Origin: Streptomyces lydicus
GTDB lineage: Bacteria > Actinomycetota > Actinomycetes > Streptomycetales > Streptomycetaceae
Length of the DNA: 64,000 nt
Assembly (NCBI RefSeq): GCF_001729485.1
Contig: NZ_CP017157.1
Span: forward strand, 4,216,001 to 4,280,000
Direction of reading: 5' to 3'
A program made the position numbers and the translations under genes. Below, one piece after another: positions 43,627 to 51,039 of the stretch. The notes below the pieces were generated by a model. That model did no database searches. It had not been told where the DNA came from and worked only from the letters and a program-made list of their open reading frames with translations. The first letter of the stretch is position 1; the number at the start of each line of letters is the position of its first letter.

Positions 43627-44783
43627 CACATGCTCCGCGAGATGAGCAGACGCATGATGTCGGAGGTGCCCTCTTCGATCTCTTCCAGCTTGGCGTCGCG
43701 CATCCACTGCTCGACCGGGTACTCGCGCGAGTAGCCCCAGCCGCCGAGGGTTTGTACGGCGGCCCAGGTGCAGTACGCGGCGGTCTCCGAGGCGATGAGC
43801 TTCGCCATGGCGGCCTCGGTCGTCGCATCGAGGCCGGCGTCGAGGCGCTTCGCGGCGCGCCAGGTCATCAGCCGGGCCTGTTCGACCCGGGTACGCATGT
43901 CGGCCAAACGGAACGCGACTGCCTGGTGCTCGATGATCGGCTTGCCGAACTGGACACGCGTCTTCGCGTAATCGCGGGCGTACTCATACGCGGCGCGTGC
44001 CACGCCTGTGGCCGCGGCACCGAGCACCGCGCGGGAGATGTCGAAGGTCCGCATCAGGCCCCGGAATCCCTGGCCTTCGTTCCCGAGACGGTTCCCCTCG
44101 GGAACGAAGGCGCCGTCGAAGAAGACCTCACGGCAGACGATGGCGCGCTGGCCCATCTTGCGCATCGGCTCGCCGAAGGTCATCCCGTCGGTGTTCTTGC
44201 GCAGCAGGAAGGCGCTGACGCCGCCCGACCGCTGAGCAGGGTCGGTCTTGGCGAAGACCACGTAGAACTCGGCTTCGCCCGCATTGGAGATCCACGCCTT
44301 CTGCCCGCTGAGCAGATAGCCCCCGGTGGTACGAGTGGCGGTGGTCGTGATGGACGCAGCGTCGGAGCCGGAACCGGGCTCGGTGGTGGCCAGCGAGGTC
44401 ATCGGGGAGTCGGGACCCGCGAGCGGGGCGAGCCAAGTGCGCTTCTGCTCCTCCGTACCGAGCTCTAGCACGGGGTCGGCGAAGAACCCGTTGGAACAGA
44501 GCAAATTGCCGATCCCCAGGTCTCCGACGCACAGTTCCTCCTGCACCAAGACCTGCGTGAACACATCGGTGAAACCGCCCCCGCCGTACTCCTCGGGGAG
44601 CATGAACCCAGTGATCCCGACCTTCGCGGCGGCCCTCCACAGGTCCCATGGGGTCTCGGTGTCCGCTTCGTCCACCGCGCGGGCCCGTGGACGGATCTCT
44701 TCCCGGGCGAAGGCCCGAGTGAGCTCGACGATGTCGTTCTGCTCAGGAGTAAGCGGGCACAGCTCGACGGGGAGCTCGGTCAT
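43626..44783 (-). CDS. acyl-CoA dehydrogenase, 385 aa
   Basis: The start is ATG 44783, first gene of a five-gene operon. FAD-binding and catalytic motifs are normal: FMLPEEYGGGGFTDVFTQVL, TSLATTEPGSGSDAASITTT, QKAWISNAGEAEFYVVFAKT, and the C-terminal GGWGYSREYPVEQWMRDAKL, then EEIEEGTSDIMRLLISR with the catalytic Glu. It oxidises an acyl-CoA to a 2-enoyl-CoA and passes electrons to ETF. Two ACTGAA-N6-TTCAGT palindromes precede it. Confidence 0.92.
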   Translation of the reverse strand: MTELPVELCPLTPEQNDIVELTRAFAREEIRPRARAVDEADTETPWDLWRAAAKVGITGFMLPEEYGGGGFTDVFTQVLVQEELCVGDLGIGNLLCSNGFFADPVLELGTEEQKRTWLAPLAGPDSPMTSLATTEPGSGSDAASITTTATRTTGGYLLSGQKAWISNAGEAEFYVVFAKTDPAQRSGGVSAFLLRKNTDGMTFGEPMRKMGQRAIVCREVFFDGAFVPEGNRLGNEGQGFRGLMRTFDISRAVLGAAATGVARAAYEYARDYAKTRVQFGKPIIEHQAVAFRLADMRTRVEQARLMTWRAAKRLDAGLDATTEAAMAKLIASETAAYCTWAAVQTLGGWGYSREYPVEQWMRDAKLEEIEEGTSDIMRLLISRSM

Positions 44784-44814
44784 GGTGCCTCCAGGCGTGA
44801 CAGGAACGCTTCCA

Positions 44815-44832
44815 ACTGAATCGCGGTTCAGT
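44815..44832. promoter_or_regulatory. perfect ACTGAA-N6-TTCAGT palindrome (site 1)
   Basis: It lies 32 bases upstream of the acyl-CoA dehydrogenase start. The half-sites are exact inverted copies. A second copy with the same spacing is 56 bases further out, and a variant lies in the permease/TetR gap at 37126. Confidence 0.7.
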
Positions 44833-44870
44833 ATTAGGAGCCCTCGACTGACCTGTCAATGGGTCCACTA

Positions 44871-44888
44871 ACTGAACTATCATTCAGT
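44871..44888. promoter_or_regulatory. perfect ACTGAA-N6-TTCAGT palindrome (site 2)
   Basis: It has the same half-sites and spacer length as site 1, in an AT-rich stretch likely to contain the operon promoter. Centre-to-centre spacing to site 1 is 56 bases, a little over five helical turns, allowing two repressor dimers on one face. Confidence 0.7.
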
Positions 44889-45232
44889 AGAGAGGGGGGG
44901 GCGACCTGCGGCCCCCGGGGTTGCCCGCCCAGATAACGGTGTGGGTGTCGATGCATCATTCCGGGTGCCGTTGGAAGAGGTCGGCACCGAGACCTGGACA
45001 CACACCCTGAGCGAGGGCGCCTTCGCCACCTTCGGGGCCACCACGCAGTGGTGGGAAGCGCACTGGCGCGGTGACGGGGTGCCACTGCCCACTGCCGCGC
45101 CCGCAGCCCGCCACGCCACAGCACTCGTTGCCCCTGCGCCTGGCGCACGCCCTGCTCCGTCCCGCGGACCGAGCCGCTGAGCCGTTTCCGAGCTGGCGTT
45201 GCTGACCGTGAGTTGGACAGTCCTGCGCAAGG
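44889..45232. other. intergenic gap leading into the IS patchwork
   Basis: No gene is supported. Short frames are compositional. From 45226 an inverted repeat appears: GAAGCTCCTGG at 45235-45245 pairs with CCAGGAGCTTC at 45280-45290, probably the terminal region of the IS fragment that follows. Confidence 0.4.
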
Positions 45233-45292
45233 GTGAAGCTCCTGGTGGACGGGTTCTCGACCAAGATCACCCGTGCCCGCCAGGAGCTTCGT

Positions 45293-45592
45293 GTGCTTGC
45301 CTATCCGTCCTCGATCGATCTGTCCAGCCGCACTCTGCGGTTCCTGACGGGGCAACTGGCAGTGAGGAGGCTGGAGATCGGGACGCGGTGGCGACGTCTC
45401 TCCGCTGCACGCCAGGCCCTGCTCGCCCTGGCTCATCTGCGGTGCGGTGACACCTGTGCCCAGCTCGCCGCCGGGTTCGGCATCGGAATCGCAACCGTCT
45501 TCCGCTACATACGGGAAGTCGTCGAGGCCCTGTCCGCCCTCGCCCCGTCCCTGGCCGAGGCGATGAGGACGATCCGGGCGAAGGCGTTCGTG
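45293..45592 (+). pseudogene. IS5-like transposase, N-terminal fragment
   Basis: From GTG 45293 the translation reads LAYPSSIDLSSRTLRFLTGQ, then RRLSAARQALLALAHLRCGD, FGIGIATVFRYIREVVEALS and MRTIRAKAFV. This is the N-terminal HTH region of a common streptomycete IS5-group transposase. Family members continue into the DDE domain (FVILDGTLLP), but here the sequence switches after AKAFV to unrelated protein without losing the frame. The catalytic domain is absent. Confidence 0.6.
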
Positions 45593-45815
45593 GTCGTCCA
45601 GGCGTATGGGGCGGGGGTGCTGTCGTTGGAGACGGCGGTGGCGATGCTGATGGATGCGGGCTATCCGATCAAGGACGCCACCGAGGAGGTGGCGCGGATC
45701 CGGCAGAGCGCGCAGCGGGAGTCGCAGGTGCGGATGGAGGAGGCGGCGGCAGCACGGGGTTGCGGGTGCGATGGGCAGCCGCAGGAGGCGGCAGCCGGTA
45801 GTGGGGCGGAGGCTG
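45593..45815 (+). pseudogene. possible phage portal C-terminal fragment fused in frame
   Basis: The frame continues from the IS fragment as VQAYGAGVLSLETAVAMLMD, AGYPIKDATEEVARIRQSAQ and a Gln/Glu/Ala-rich tail. The ISLETA-like helix followed by DAGYPI...EEVARIR resembles the C-terminus of some SPP1-type phage portal proteins. It is a fragment only, with no start of its own. The family call is tentative. Confidence 0.35.
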
Positions 45816-45820
45816 CTGGA

Positions 45821-46190
45821 CAGGAGACCGGGCTGGATCCGGGCAAAAGAGCCGGGACCGCAAGCCAGGCATCGCCACCGATGTGCTTGGCCTGATCACC
45901 GTCGTGGTCATGGTCGCCGCGAGCGTGCACGACCACGCGGTCGGGATCACCCTGCTGGACAAGGTCGCCGCCACCGCACCCGCGGTGACCAAGAGCGGGG
46001 TGGACGCCGGGTTCAAGCAGGCCCTGGTCGAGCGCGGCGCCCGCCTCGGCATCGACGTGGAGATCGTCCAACGTGAGCCCGGGACAAGAGGGGCCACCCC
46101 GGAACCCCAAGAGATGGGTGGTGGAGCAAACGGTGCACCCGACCGCCGGGCCGCCGGCAGGTTGCGCCTACTGGGCGCAGCGGAGAGCGT
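45821..46190 (+). pseudogene. IS5-family transposase, DDE-domain fragment
   Basis: After TGLDPGKR and a frameshift, the sequence gives ITVVVMVAASVHDHAVGITL, LDKVAATAPAVTKSGVDAGF and EIVQREPG. These match, segment for segment, the intact transposase at 49035-49985 (IVVAASVHDNAIGITLLDKV, EIVHREPG). The N-terminal half and the catalytic C-terminal Glu region are missing or scrambled. Confidence 0.65.
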
Positions 46191-46348
46191 CCGGAGATTG
46201 ACGTCCTGTGACTTGTGCGCCTGTGGGTTGGGCTGTGCGGCTGGTTACGTCGTGGACGCGTGTCCGTCGCGTTCGGTTCCGTGAAGACCCTCACGCTATT
46301 TCTTCGCGCCCGGTGTCGACCGGATGCCCCTCGCCGGGCGTATGCCCA

Positions 46349-46873
46349 GTGAAGCGAGAGATCCGGGAGTGGCTGTTGACCGTCGAGGAGTTCGAAGAGT
46401 TCTACGCCCAGACGGTCGCGCGGCTCACGGGACAGTTGTACGTGATGGTCGGCGACCTGCACGAGGCGCAGGACGTGGTGCAGGAGGCGTTCGTCAAGGG
46501 GTGGAGTCGGCGTCGGCAGCTTGACCGGGACGGTCGGCCCGAGGCGTGGATCCGTACCGTGGCCTGGCGGTTGGCTGCGAGCCGGTGGCGCTTTCGGCGT
46601 CGCTCGGCCGATGCCTGGAAACGCAGTGGTGCGCCACCGCATGTCGAGGGGCCGGGTCCGGAGAAGGTGGCGCTGGTGGAGGCGCTGCGTGCGTTGCCTG
46701 CGCAGCAGCGCCGGATCATGACGTTGCACTATCTGTGCGATCTCACGGTCGAACAGGTCGCAGGTGAGACGGGGCTGTCGGCGAGCACCGTCAAGACCCA
46801 CCTGAGCCGGGGGCGGTCGGCCCTCGCTGATCGCTTGCAGGATCCGCGTATTGAGGAGGCCCCTGGTGAGTGA
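46349..46873 (+). CDS. ECF RNA polymerase sigma factor, SigE-like family, 174 aa
   Basis: GTG 46349 (MKREIREWLLTVEEFEEFYA) is listed; TTG 46376 (MTVEEFEEFYAQ) is an equally good start by family precedent. Region 2 contains LTGQLYVMVGDLHEAQDVVQ, EAFVKGWSRR and WIRTVAWRLAASRWR. Region 4 has LPAQQRRIMTLHYLCDLTVE, QVAGETGLSASTVKTHLSRG. It directs RNA polymerase to a small set of promoters. The next gene overlaps it by 8 bases and encodes a single-pass membrane protein that may control it. Confidence 0.87.
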   Translation: MKREIREWLLTVEEFEEFYAQTVARLTGQLYVMVGDLHEAQDVVQEAFVKGWSRRRQLDRDGRPEAWIRTVAWRLAASRWRFRRRSADAWKRSGAPPHVEGPGPEKVALVEALRALPAQQRRIMTLHYLCDLTVEQVAGETGLSASTVKTHLSRGRSALADRLQDPRIEEAPGE

Positions 46874-47294
46874 GCCCCAGGACCCGTTGCGGTCCCTGTT
46901 CCAGCAGGCGGCCCAGGCCGGGCAGACCCGCAGTGAGGCGGCGCCGGTCGCCTACATCGCCGATCGTGCCAGGCGAGCCCGGCGGCGGCGGGTCGCCGGC
47001 TTTGCCGCAGCGGTGTGCCTGGCCTTCGGCGGTGGGGTGGCCACCGCTGTCGCGCTCCTGCCCGACCGACCGGCACCCGCCGTTCCGGCGACCAGTCCCT
47101 CGCCCAGCAGGCCCGAGCCCGCACCTACCAGCCAGCCTCCGGGCCCGCCCTTCCCCGGGCGGGGGACGGCGGGTTCCACGCCCACCGCCACCTCGACAGG
47201 CAGTGCGTCCACATCGCCCGGTGGACGCCCGACACACGCGCCGCCACCGTCCGCCACCAGCACCGAGCCCCGGTCGACCGCCACATCGCCCTGA
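46866..47294 (+). CDS. single-pass membrane protein, putative sigma-factor partner, 142 aa
   Basis: GTG 46866 lies inside the end of the sigma gene (8-base overlap). The product has a cytosolic ~45-residue N-terminus (SEPQDPLRSLFQQAAQAGQT), an Arg-rich stop-transfer (RARRARRRRVAG), one membrane helix (FAAAVCLAFGGGVATAVALL) and a long Pro/Ser/Thr-rich extracellular tail. This topology and overlap are typical of genes encoded with SigE-family ECF factors. No zinc anti-sigma motif (HxxxCxxC) is visible, so anti-sigma function is inferred. Confidence 0.7.
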   Translation: MSEPQDPLRSLFQQAAQAGQTRSEAAPVAYIADRARRARRRRVAGFAAAVCLAFGGGVATAVALLPDRPAPAVPATSPSPSRPEPAPTSQPPGPPFPGRGTAGSTPTATSTGSASTSPGGRPTHAPPPSATSTEPRSTATSP

Positions 47295-47371
47295 TCCGGC
47301 CACCGCAACCGTGACCCGGCGGTCGCCACCGGGCGATCGTGCACGTCTTCACACACCCCAAGGAGCCCGAT

Positions 47372-48652
47372 ATGCCCCCTATGTCACCTAGTCTGCGTGA
47401 TCGCACACGCGCCGCTCCCCAGCACTCCGCGCCCTCAGCGCCGCCGCCACCGCGCTCCCGACCCCGGCGCCCGGCCTGGGCGACACCCCGCGTGCAGCGG
47501 GACCTTCTGGGCCGGCGGTCGCTGCGGTTGGGTCGAGCCGACCGCGAGGTGCTCTGGCTGTACCTGTTGACTCGAATATCCCTCTGGATCACCGCCTACT
47601 GTGCGCGCTGGCTGTTCCCGCCCAACCCCGAAGCCCACAACCCCGGCCCCGCCCTCACCCCCTTTGAGCACTGGGACTGGGGCCACTTCCTCCACATCGC
47701 ACGCGACGGCTACTTCCCCGACCACGGCGGCCCGTGGCAGAGCCACTGGGACAACCGGGAGGCGTTCTTCCCCGGCTTTCCGCTACTGCTGCGCGCGGTC
47801 CACACCGTCCTGCCGAACTGGACGACGGCCGGACTGTTGATCTCACTGACCGCCGGAGCCGTCACCGTGGTGGCCCTGGCCCGCATCACCCGACTCCACC
47901 TGCCCGAAACCGGCGCCGGCCGCAGAGTCGCACTGATCTTCCTGGTCTCTCCCTGCGCGATCTTCCTGGCCGTCGGCTATACCGAGTCTCTCTTCCTCGC
48001 CTTCGCGCTCCCCGCCTGGCTCGCGGCCCAACGCCACCACTGGCCCCTGGCCACCACCCTGGCCGCCCTGGCCACGACCGTCCGTGTCAGCGGCCTGTTC
48101 CTCGCCGCCGCGCTCGCCCTGCAATTCCTCCTGTCCCTCCGCACACGCTGCGACCTGCGCTCCCTACCGTGGTTCACCCTGCCCGCCCTGCCCGCCGCCC
48201 TCTACAGCTGGTACCTGCACGCCCACACCGGCGATTGGCTGGCCTGGAAACACGCCCAAGAACGCGGCTGGTACCGCACCTTCCACACTCCCTGGGAAGC
48301 CTGGGCCAACACCTGGCACAACGCCTTCGACCACACCCAGACAACCGGCTACGCCTTCATGTTCCAGGCCGAACTCGCCGCCATGATCGTCGGCTTGCTC
48401 CTGCTCGGCCTACTGACCCGCCAACGCCGCTGGCCCGAAGCCCTCTACATCGCCCTCAACCTGTACGCCCTGGGAACCTCCTACTGGTACATGTCCATCC
48501 CCCGCGCCACCCTCCTGTGGTGGCCACTGTGGATCGCCCTGGCCTCCAAAAGCCTGCGCATCCCACGGTTCCACTCCGCCTACCTCTGCCTCACCACACC
48601 GCTGACCGCAGCCTTCGCCCTGACGTTCCTCACGGGGCGCTGGGCCGGCTGA
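47372..48652 (+). CDS. PIG-V-like GT-C mannosyltransferase, 426 aa
   Basis: ATG 47372 is chosen since AAGGAG lies six bases upstream; GTG 47339 is less likely. A basic, Pro-rich leader is followed by about ten membrane helices. The first large loop has FEHWDWGHFLHIARDGYFPD, with the paired acidic residues of GT-C enzymes. GYTESLFLAFALPAWLAAQR and FFPGFPLLLRAVHTVLP are typical of bacterial PIG-V homologues. It likely uses polyprenyl-phosphate-mannose outside the membrane. It follows the sigma pair at 77 bases and may be in its regulon. Confidence 0.78.
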   Translation: MPPMSPSLRDRTRAAPQHSAPSAPPPPRSRPRRPAWATPRVQRDLLGRRSLRLGRADREVLWLYLLTRISLWITAYCARWLFPPNPEAHNPGPALTPFEHWDWGHFLHIARDGYFPDHGGPWQSHWDNREAFFPGFPLLLRAVHTVLPNWTTAGLLISLTAGAVTVVALARITRLHLPETGAGRRVALIFLVSPCAIFLAVGYTESLFLAFALPAWLAAQRHHWPLATTLAALATTVRVSGLFLAAALALQFLLSLRTRCDLRSLPWFTLPALPAALYSWYLHAHTGDWLAWKHAQERGWYRTFHTPWEAWANTWHNAFDHTQTTGYAFMFQAELAAMIVGLLLLGLLTRQRRWPEALYIALNLYALGTSYWYMSIPRATLLWWPLWIALASKSLRIPRFHSAYLCLTTPLTAAFALTFLTGRWAG

Positions 48653-48691
48653 GTGGGTTTTCTGTGGGCTTTCGTCTCATTTCAGCTTGAG

Positions 48692-49105
48692 TCAGCCTCT
48701 GGTGAGATCGGCCTCTGGCGGGGTGAGGGTGAACAGGCCGGGTTCGGGTTCGGTGAGGATGTCGCGGTCGACCAGGCGTTTCAGCTGGGCGCGGACGCTT
48801 TCGGTGTGCCGCGGCTCGGTGCCGATGCCCAGAATCTCGCAGACCTCTTTCGCGCGGAGCCCGCGCCCGGCCCGCTCGAAGGCGGCGAGGACCTCGCGGT
48901 AGCCGGGCGGCAGCGGCTCCAGTGGCTCGATGCCGTCCTCAGCGGCCAGTTCCAGCATCGTCTCGCGGGTGATGTCCAGGCGTTCCGGCGTGCGTTCGGC
49001 AGCGGCGAGCTGTTCGGTGAGGAGCCCGATCTGCTCACGCAACTGTCCGGCCGTCTCGCGTACCAGCTGCTGCCGGGCCTCGATCTTGTCCAGGAGATGC
49101 TTCAC
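48692..49105 (-). CDS. IS-associated coiled-coil/winged-helix protein, 137 aa
   Basis: ATG 49105. The N-terminal ~45 residues are a heptad-like helix (KIEARQQLVRETAGQLREQI, GLLTEQLAAAERT). The C-terminal ~75 form a likely winged helix (GRGLRAKEVCEILGIGTEPR, HTESVRAQLKRLVDRDILTE). The gene overlaps the 3' end of the IS5 transposase gene in a different frame. From memory, similar ORFs follow such transposases in other Streptomyces, so it may be an accessory DNA-binding factor of the IS. It is convergent with the mannosyltransferase gene. Confidence 0.6.
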   Translation of the reverse strand: MKHLLDKIEARQQLVRETAGQLREQIGLLTEQLAAAERTPERLDITRETMLELAAEDGIEPLEPLPPGYREVLAAFERAGRGLRAKEVCEILGIGTEPRHTESVRAQLKRLVDRDILTEPEPGLFTLTPPEADLTRG

Positions 49106-49985
49106 CAGGGCTCCTGCGCGTCGGGGGTGCGGGGTGCTGGGCGTGCGGGTCGCGCCAGGTCGGAGTGATGGAGCGGGTGAGGCGGCGGAGCATGAGGTCG
49201 GTCATGGACCAGTGGATCCAGGCCGCCGAGCTGGACGGTCTGGTCTCGTGGTCACGCACGAGACGTCCGTGCAGCATGAGGGTGCCGAGAGTCTGCTCGA
49301 CCACCCACCGTTTCGGCGGCGGGGTGAACCCTTTCGTACCCGGCTCGCGGTGCACGATCTCCACGTTGATACCGAGGCGGGCGCCATGCTCCACGACGGC
49401 CTCCTTGAACCCGGCGTCCACCCACACCTTGGTCACGGTGGGCGCGCTATCTGCGACCTTGTCGAGCAAAGTGATTCCGATCGCGTTGTCGTGCACGCTC
49501 GCCGCCACCACGATCACTGCGATGACCCGGCCGATCACGTCGGTGGCGATGCCTCTTTTCCGGCCCGGGCTCCTCTTGCCCGGATCCAGCCCGGTCGTCT
49601 CCTTCGGCGCGTTCACCGAAGCCCGCACCGTCTGCGAGTCCAGGACCACGACGGTGGGGTCCTCCCGCCGTCTGCGCATCTCTCGGGCCAAGCAGCGCAG
49701 CAGCTCGTGGATGGTCTCCGCGGTCCCGTCGTCGCGCCACAGGCCGAAGTAGTAGTACACCGCACTTTTCGACGGCAGATCATGCGGGAAATACCGCCAC
49801 TGGCAGCCGGTCCTGGCCTGGTACAAGAGGGCGTTCGCGATCTCCCGCATGCCGTAGTTGCCCTTATGCCCGCTGACCGAAGGATGCCGGCTCTTCCACG
49901 CGGTGATCACCGACCGGATCAGTTCCCAGGCTTCATACGACAGGTCGCTCGGGTATGGCTCACGCCCGTCCACGCCCACCAGCAC
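49035..49985 (-). CDS. IS5-family transposase, 316 aa
   Basis: The start is taken at 49985 (MLVGVDGREPYPSDLSYEAW). The N-terminal DUF4096-like region ITAWKSRHPSVSGHKGNYGM precedes the DDE_Tnp_1 domain: the first Asp in VVVLDSQTVRASVNAPKETT, the second in TKVWVDAGFKEAVVEHGARL, and Y-less KRWVVEQTLGTL for the Glu. No frameshift was seen. The last ~55 residues read beyond the usual end into the accessory ORF. Exact IS ends were not found. Confidence 0.82.
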   Translation of the reverse strand: MLVGVDGREPYPSDLSYEAWELIRSVITAWKSRHPSVSGHKGNYGMREIANALLYQARTGCQWRYFPHDLPSKSAVYYYFGLWRDDGTAETIHELLRCLAREMRRRREDPTVVVLDSQTVRASVNAPKETTGLDPGKRSPGRKRGIATDVIGRVIAVIVVAASVHDNAIGITLLDKVADSAPTVTKVWVDAGFKEAVVEHGARLGINVEIVHREPGTKGFTPPPKRWVVEQTLGTLMLHGRLVRDHETRPSSSAAWIHWSMTDLMLRRLTRSITPTWRDPHAQHPAPPTRRSPGEASPGQDRGPAAAGTRDGRTVA

Positions 49986-50078
49986 ACCGCGTGTCCGGCC
50001 GATCGTGAAGTCCCGGAACCGGACAACCCATCGTCAGTCGCGACGAGTTCGCCGAGCAACTCGCAGAACACCCACTTG

Positions 50079-50249
50079 GAGCGACCGGCAAACGATGGGG
50101 CGGGGCCGCTGAGACGGGCCCGAATGCAAGGCGAGGCACGAGCCTGAGTGATCATGGAGTTCTTGACGCTCGGTGATCACCCGGAGGGCTCGTGCCTGCG
50201 GTCCCATCATCTGTTCTGGAACCCCTGTGGGATCAGTTCGCCGCTCTGC
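50079..50249 (+). repeat. 171-bp IS end, copy A of an inverted pair
   Basis: It matches the reverse complement of 62013-62183 over 171 bases with about five mismatches. It carries the upstream region and first ~19 codons of the transposase that starts at GTG 50192. The two copies are 11.8 kb apart in opposite orientation. Confidence 0.88.
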
Positions 50250-50946
50250 GGCCCGTGCGGGGCAGATACGCCAAGAGTCATCCACTGGGCTGCCACCGGC
50301 GACGGGTTCCGGACCGCACTGTCTTCGAGCACATCGTGCTCGCGCTGGTCCACGGCTCCGGCTACGAGCGTCTCTCCGCCCCGGCATGCTCCGACCGCGC
50401 GATCAGACGGCGCGTCAAAGAGTGGGCCACGCTCGGGATATCCGAGAAGGTTCACGCCCTCGCCGGTTGGCCCCATCGGAGACAATCCCGAGCGGGACAC
50501 CGCACGCGTCGGACGCGACCGAGCGTTTCAGTCCCTGCTTACCTCGGTCTACCGGCGACCGCCCCGACTCGCCCCTGCTCGGCCCCACCCTGGACGCGGC
50601 GAAAGCTCATGTCGGTGCGATGTCGGCGACGGTCAACGTCAACCTCGACCGTGGCTACGACAGTTCCAAGTCCCGTGCACTGATAACAGAGTTGGGATTC
50701 ACGGCCGAGATCGCACGCAAGGGCGTTCCGGACCCGATCCAGACCGGCAAACGCTGGGTGGTCGAGCGCACCCACGCGTGGATGAACGACTACGGCAAGC
50801 TGCGGCACTGCACCGAGAAGAGCGGCAGCATCGTGGACTTCCACCTCTACCTCGCCGCCGCACTTGTCACCCTCCGCATGCCGATCCGCCGAGCAACGAG
50901 CCGCTATCGCTGGGACGGCCGCCCCACCACCCGGCGCCTCAAGTGA
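50192..50946 (+). pseudogene. IS5-family transposase with internal deletion and frameshift
   Basis: GTG 50192 reads PAVPSSVLEPLWDQFAALRP and an N-terminal HTH segment (TVFEHIVLALVHGSGYERLS). The coding signal then jumps frames near 50540 and resumes as TLDAAKAHVGAMSATVNVNL, DRGYDSSKSRALITELGFTA, KRWVVERTHAWMNDYGKLRH to the stop at 50946. The first catalytic Asp region is missing and the ORF is broken, so it is inactive unless supplied in trans. Confidence 0.75.
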
Positions 50947-50966
50947 TCCACTTACCGGTCGGCCCA

Positions 50967-51012
50967 AGGGCCCCGTGTCGCACGCAGGGCGTGGCACCGG
51001 GGCCCTCGGGGC
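50967..51012. terminator. long hairpin between the IS remnant and the ABC permease gene
   Basis: AGGGCCCCGTG near 50967 pairs with CACCGGGGCCCT near 51000 with one bulged base, and the inner GCACGC/GCGTGG extends the stem. It lies just after the convergent permease stop and likely terminates it. Confidence 0.55.
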
Positions 51013-51039
51013 GTTCAGGACGGTTCCGCGTCGGCCGGG

